Below are positions 61,264 through 64,000 of a stretch of 64,000 nucleotides of DNA, in pieces. The stretch's first letter is position 1, and each line of letters begins with the position of its first letter. A program made the translations under genes and the position numbers. The DNA is from Variovorax paradoxus_P (lineage in GTDB: Bacteria > Pseudomonadota > Gammaproteobacteria > Burkholderiales > Burkholderiaceae_C), in the NCBI RefSeq assembly GCF_050627025.1, contig NZ_CP192472.1. One strand, written 5' to 3'. The notes under the pieces are model-generated. The model was not told the origin of the DNA. It searched no databases and was given only the letters and a program-made list of their open reading frames with translations.

Positions 61264-64000
61264 ATGAAGCGGATGCTGATCAATGCCACGCAGGCCGAAG
61301 AACGCCGCCTGGCCATCGTCGACGGGCAAAAGCTCCTCGACTACGAAATCGAGATCGAAGGGCGCGAACAGCGCAAGGGCAACATCTACAAGGCCGTCGT
61401 CACGCGCGTCGAGCCCTCGCTGGAAGCCTGTTTCGTCGACTACGGCGAAGACCGCCACGGCTTCCTGCCGTTCAAGGAAATCTCGAAGCAATACTTTGCC
61501 GAAGGCGTTTCCGCCAATCAGGCACGTATCCAGGACGTCATCAAGGAAGGCCAGGAACTCACCGTCCAGGTCGAGAAGGAAGAACGCGGCAACAAGGGCG
61601 CGGCCCTCACCACCTTCATTTCGCTGGCCGGCCGTTATGTGGTGCTGATGCCGAACAACCCGCGCGGCGGCGGCGTGAGCCGGCGCATCGAGGGCGACGA
61701 CCGCGCCGAGCTCAAAGAGGCGATGGACCAGCTCGAGTACCCCAAGGGCATGAGCATCATCGCGCGCACCGCCGGCATCGGCCGCTCGGCGCCCGAACTC
61801 CAGTGGGACCTGAACTACCTGCTCAAGCTCTGGACCGCCATCGACGGTGCGGCCAAGGGCGGCAAGGGCGCCTTCCTGATCTATCAGGAATCGTCGCTCG
61901 TCATTCGCGCCATTCGTGACTATTTCAATCACGACATCGGCGATATCCTGATCGACACCGACGACATCTACGACCAGGCGCAGCAGTTCATGGCGCACGT
62001 CATGCCCGAGCATGCCGCCCGCGTGAAGCGCTACCGCGACGACGCCGCGCTGTTCAGCCGCTTCCAGATCGAGCACCAGATCGAATCGGCCTATGCCCGC
62101 ACCGTGCAGCTGCCCTCGGGCGGCGCCATCGTGATCGACCACACAGAGGCACTGGTTTCGGTCGACGTCAATTCCGCCCGCGCCATCAAGGGCGGCGACA
62201 TCGAAGAAACCGCCACCCGCACCAACCTCGAAGCCGCCGACGAAGTGGCCCGCCAGATGCGCCTGCGCGACCTGGGCGGCCTGATCGTCATCGACTTCAT
62301 CGACATGGACGAGTCGAAGAACCGCCGCGAAGTCGAAAGCCGCCTGCGCGACGCGCTGCGCCAGGATCGCGCCCGCGTCCAGTTCGGCTCGATCAGCAAG
62401 TTCGGCCTGATGGAAATGAGCCGCCAGCGCCTGAAGCCGGCGCTCAGCGAAGGATCGTCGATTCCCTGCCCCCGCTGCGGCGGCTCGGGCCACATCCGCG
62501 ACACCGAATCGAGCGCACTGCAAATCCTGCGCGTCATCCAGGAAGAGTGCCTGAAGGACAACACGGCCGCCGTGCACGTTCAGGTGCCGGTCGAAGTGGC
62601 ATCGTTCCTGCTGAACGAAAAGCGCCCCGAAATCGCCAAGATCGAGCTCAAGCAACGCGTCACCGTGCTGATGGTGCCCAACAAGACGCTCGAAACGCCC
62701 AACTACAAGCTCGAGCGCCTGAAGCACGACGACCCGCGCCTCGACCACATCGAAGCCAGCTACAAGATGGCCGACGAGATCGAAGATCCGACGGCCGTCA
62801 CGCGTCGCTCGCAAGAACCCACCAACAAGCAGACACCGGTCATCAAGGGCGTGCTGCCCGACGCGCCGGCGCCCGTGGTGCCTCCCAAGCCCGAAGCAGT
62901 GCGCGCACCCGCCGTTGCTCCGGCACCGGTCGCGCCGCCAGTGGCAAGCGCCCCCGCGCCGGCCGAAATGGGCTTCTTTGCCCGCATCAAGAGCTGGTTC
63001 GCCGGCACGCCGGCACCGGCCCCCGCGCCGGCCGTGATTCCGGTCGAAGCTCCAAAGCCCGCGCGCCGTGACGGCGGCCGGGGCGGCCGCGACGGCGAAG
63101 CACGCGGATCCCGCGATGGCGAACAGCGCCGCGGTGGCCGCGGCGGCGAAGGCCGCAGCGAAAACGGTGCACGCGCCGGCGGCCGCGACGGCGAACGCCG
63201 CGGCGGCCGTGGCGGCGAGCGCCGTAGCGAAGGCCGTGAAGGCCGTGAAGGCCGCAGCAGCGAACTGCGCAACGACGCCGCACAGCAGCCGCGCGAACAG
63301 CGCGAGCCCCGCGAGCAACGCGGTCCACGTGAGGGTGAACAACGCCGTGGTGGCCGCGGCGAGCGCCGCGAAGGCGAAGGCCGCGAAGCGCGCCCGGTGT
63401 CTGCCGAACTGATCGACGGCAACCTCGACGCACAGCAACTCGCACCCGGCGCCACTGCCGGCAACGACGAAGGCGCCTCGGCAGAACGCGCACCGCGTGC
63501 CCGCGGCGAACGCCGCGAACGTGGCGAGCGCGGCGACCGTGCTGATCGCGGCGAACGCAGCGAACAGCGCAACGGCAGCGATGCGGCGCGCGAAGCTTCG
63601 GCCAGCGACAACGCCGCCGCACAAGACGATTCGCAAGCCGAACGCGCACCGCGCAACGGCCGTGAAGAGCGAGGCCAGCGCGGCGAGCGCAATGACGGCC
63701 GCCGCGAACGCCGCGGCGAAGGCCAGCCGCGTTTCGCAAACGGCGAAGTACAGGGCGAAGCACGGGCACCTGCCGACGAGGCAACCAATGCCGGCGCTTC
63801 AGGCGTTGAAGGCGAAGGCAATGCCAACGAGCAGGCACCGCGCCGTGAAGGCGAAGAGCGCCGCGGCCGTTCGCGCGACCGTTACGGCCGCGATCGCCGT
63901 GAACGCGGACCGCGCGACGAAAGCGAAGCCAACGTGGCCGGCGGATCGGCCGACAACGCATTCGCGGCCGAGCCCAACGAAGCCCGCGCTGCAATGCCCG
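61264..64000 (+). CDS. rne: Ribonuclease E, 3' end beyond window
   Basis: Endoribonuclease organising mRNA decay and rRNA/tRNA processing. 912 codons are present and the frame is still open. The N-terminal half is canonical: S1 domain (about 36-118), DNase I-like catalytic aspartates D301 (SVDVNSARA) and D344 (VIDFIDMD), and zinc-link cysteines C402/C405 (CPRCGGSG). MGFFARIKSWFAG at 569-581 looks like the amphipathic membrane anchor of E. coli RNase E. From about 595 the tail is Arg/Gly/Glu-rich, disordered and repetitive. AAGGA precedes the ATG. Confidence 0.97.
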   Translation, partial: MKRMLINATQAEERRLAIVDGQKLLDYEIEIEGREQRKGNIYKAVVTRVEPSLEACFVDYGEDRHGFLPFKEISKQYFAEGVSANQARIQDVIKEGQELTVQVEKEERGNKGAALTTFISLAGRYVVLMPNNPRGGGVSRRIEGDDRAELKEAMDQLEYPKGMSIIARTAGIGRSAPELQWDLNYLLKLWTAIDGAAKGGKGAFLIYQESSLVIRAIRDYFNHDIGDILIDTDDIYDQAQQFMAHVMPEHAARVKRYRDDAALFSRFQIEHQIESAYARTVQLPSGGAIVIDHTEALVSVDVNSARAIKGGDIEETATRTNLEAADEVARQMRLRDLGGLIVIDFIDMDESKNRREVESRLRDALRQDRARVQFGSISKFGLMEMSRQRLKPALSEGSSIPCPRCGGSGHIRDTESSALQILRVIQEECLKDNTAAVHVQVPVEVASFLLNEKRPEIAKIELKQRVTVLMVPNKTLETPNYKLERLKHDDPRLDHIEASYKMADEIEDPTAVTRRSQEPTNKQTPVIKGVLPDAPAPVVPPKPEAVRAPAVAPAPVAPPVASAPAPAEMGFFARIKSWFAGTPAPAPAPAVIPVEAPKPARRDGGRGGRDGEARGSRDGEQRRGGRGGEGRSENGARAGGRDGERRGGRGGERRSEGREGREGRSSELRNDAAQQPREQREPREQRGPREGEQRRGGRGERREGEGREARPVSAELIDGNLDAQQLAPGATAGNDEGASAERAPRARGERRERGERGDRADRGERSEQRNGSDAAREASASDNAAAQDDSQAERAPRNGREERGQRGERNDGRRERRGEGQPRFANGEVQGEARAPADEATNAGASGVEGEGNANEQAPRREGEERRGRSRDRYGRDRRERGPRDESEANVAGGSADNAFAAEPNEARAAMP

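Noticed and set aside
61006..63636. 876-codon minus-strand frame opposite rne
   Set aside because: The opposite strand codes for a full RNase E with all catalytic residues; this frame is a shadow.
63060..63960. Repetitive GC-rich DNA at the right end as a CRISPR-like or tandem array
   Set aside because: It is in-frame coding sequence for the Arg/Gly-rich RNase E tail; no regular repeat-spacer pattern.

Overview
The window is a GC-rich, densely packed stretch of housekeeping chromosome from a betaproteobacterium of the order Burkholderiales, most likely family Comamonadaceae and plausibly Variovorax. The genus is inferred from protein character and gene order and is not proven. Supporting blocks are asd-fimV-truA-trpF-trpB-trpA-accD, rpoE-rseA-rseB-mucD-lepA-lepB-DUF4845-rnc-era-recO-pdxJ-acpS-nagZ, and yceD-rpmF-plsX-fabHDG-acpP-fabF. 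No phage, IS element, CRISPR array, rRNA or tRNA gene was seen.

Region 1 (1-17.3 kb) is a TCA-cycle island. It holds the start of acnA (cut by the window edge), a small membrane protein gene divergent from an XRE regulator, a FadE-type acyl-CoA dehydrogenase, and a minus-strand run mdh-tam-CoA lyase-periplasmic protein-acnB ending at a strong terminator. A GntR/HutC regulator is divergent from mdh and sits over a palindrome (TCTTATATAAGA). It is followed by sdhC-sdhD-sdhA-sdhB-sdhE-gltA, which ends at another terminator. Enzymes for malate to oxaloacetate, citrate synthesis, citrate/isocitrate conversion and succinate oxidation therefore lie together, with Tam to deal with the aconitase by-product trans-aconitate.

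Region 2 (17.1-35.5 kb, mostly plus strand) holds an entericidin-like lipoprotein, a LysR regulator, leuC-leuD-leuB, asd, fimV, truA-trpF-trpB-trpA-accD, a convergent yggT, a LON-domain protein, lysS, and an Hsp70-like gene overlapping a YgjP-like metallopeptidase gene.

Region 3 (35.5-54.9 kb, all minus strand) reads from the right as yceD-rpmF-plsX-fabH-fabD-fabG-acpP-fabF, a YgfX-like gene, rpoE-rseA-rseB-mucD, a 521-bp gene-free gap, and lepA-lepB-DUF4845-rnc-era-recO-pdxJ-acpS-nagZ. It links fatty-acid synthesis, the sigma-E envelope stress system, protein export and RNA processing.

Region 4 (55-64 kb) holds maf, an RsmI-like methylase and an MFS transporter (plus strand), then rluC-HAD phosphatase-Rieske protein-sppA (minus strand). 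Last comes a 559-bp structured leader in front of rne, whose 3' end runs off the window.

The window is mainly conventional and I found no clear new multi-gene system. The best second-look items are the mucD-lepA gap (perfect DnaA box, AT-rich part, a 16-bp palindrome and terminators at both ends), the GntR operator between mdh and gntR, the hairpin-rich rne leader together with a membrane-helix-like segment in RNase E, and the linkage of tam and a CoA lyase with the aconitase and malate dehydrogenase genes.
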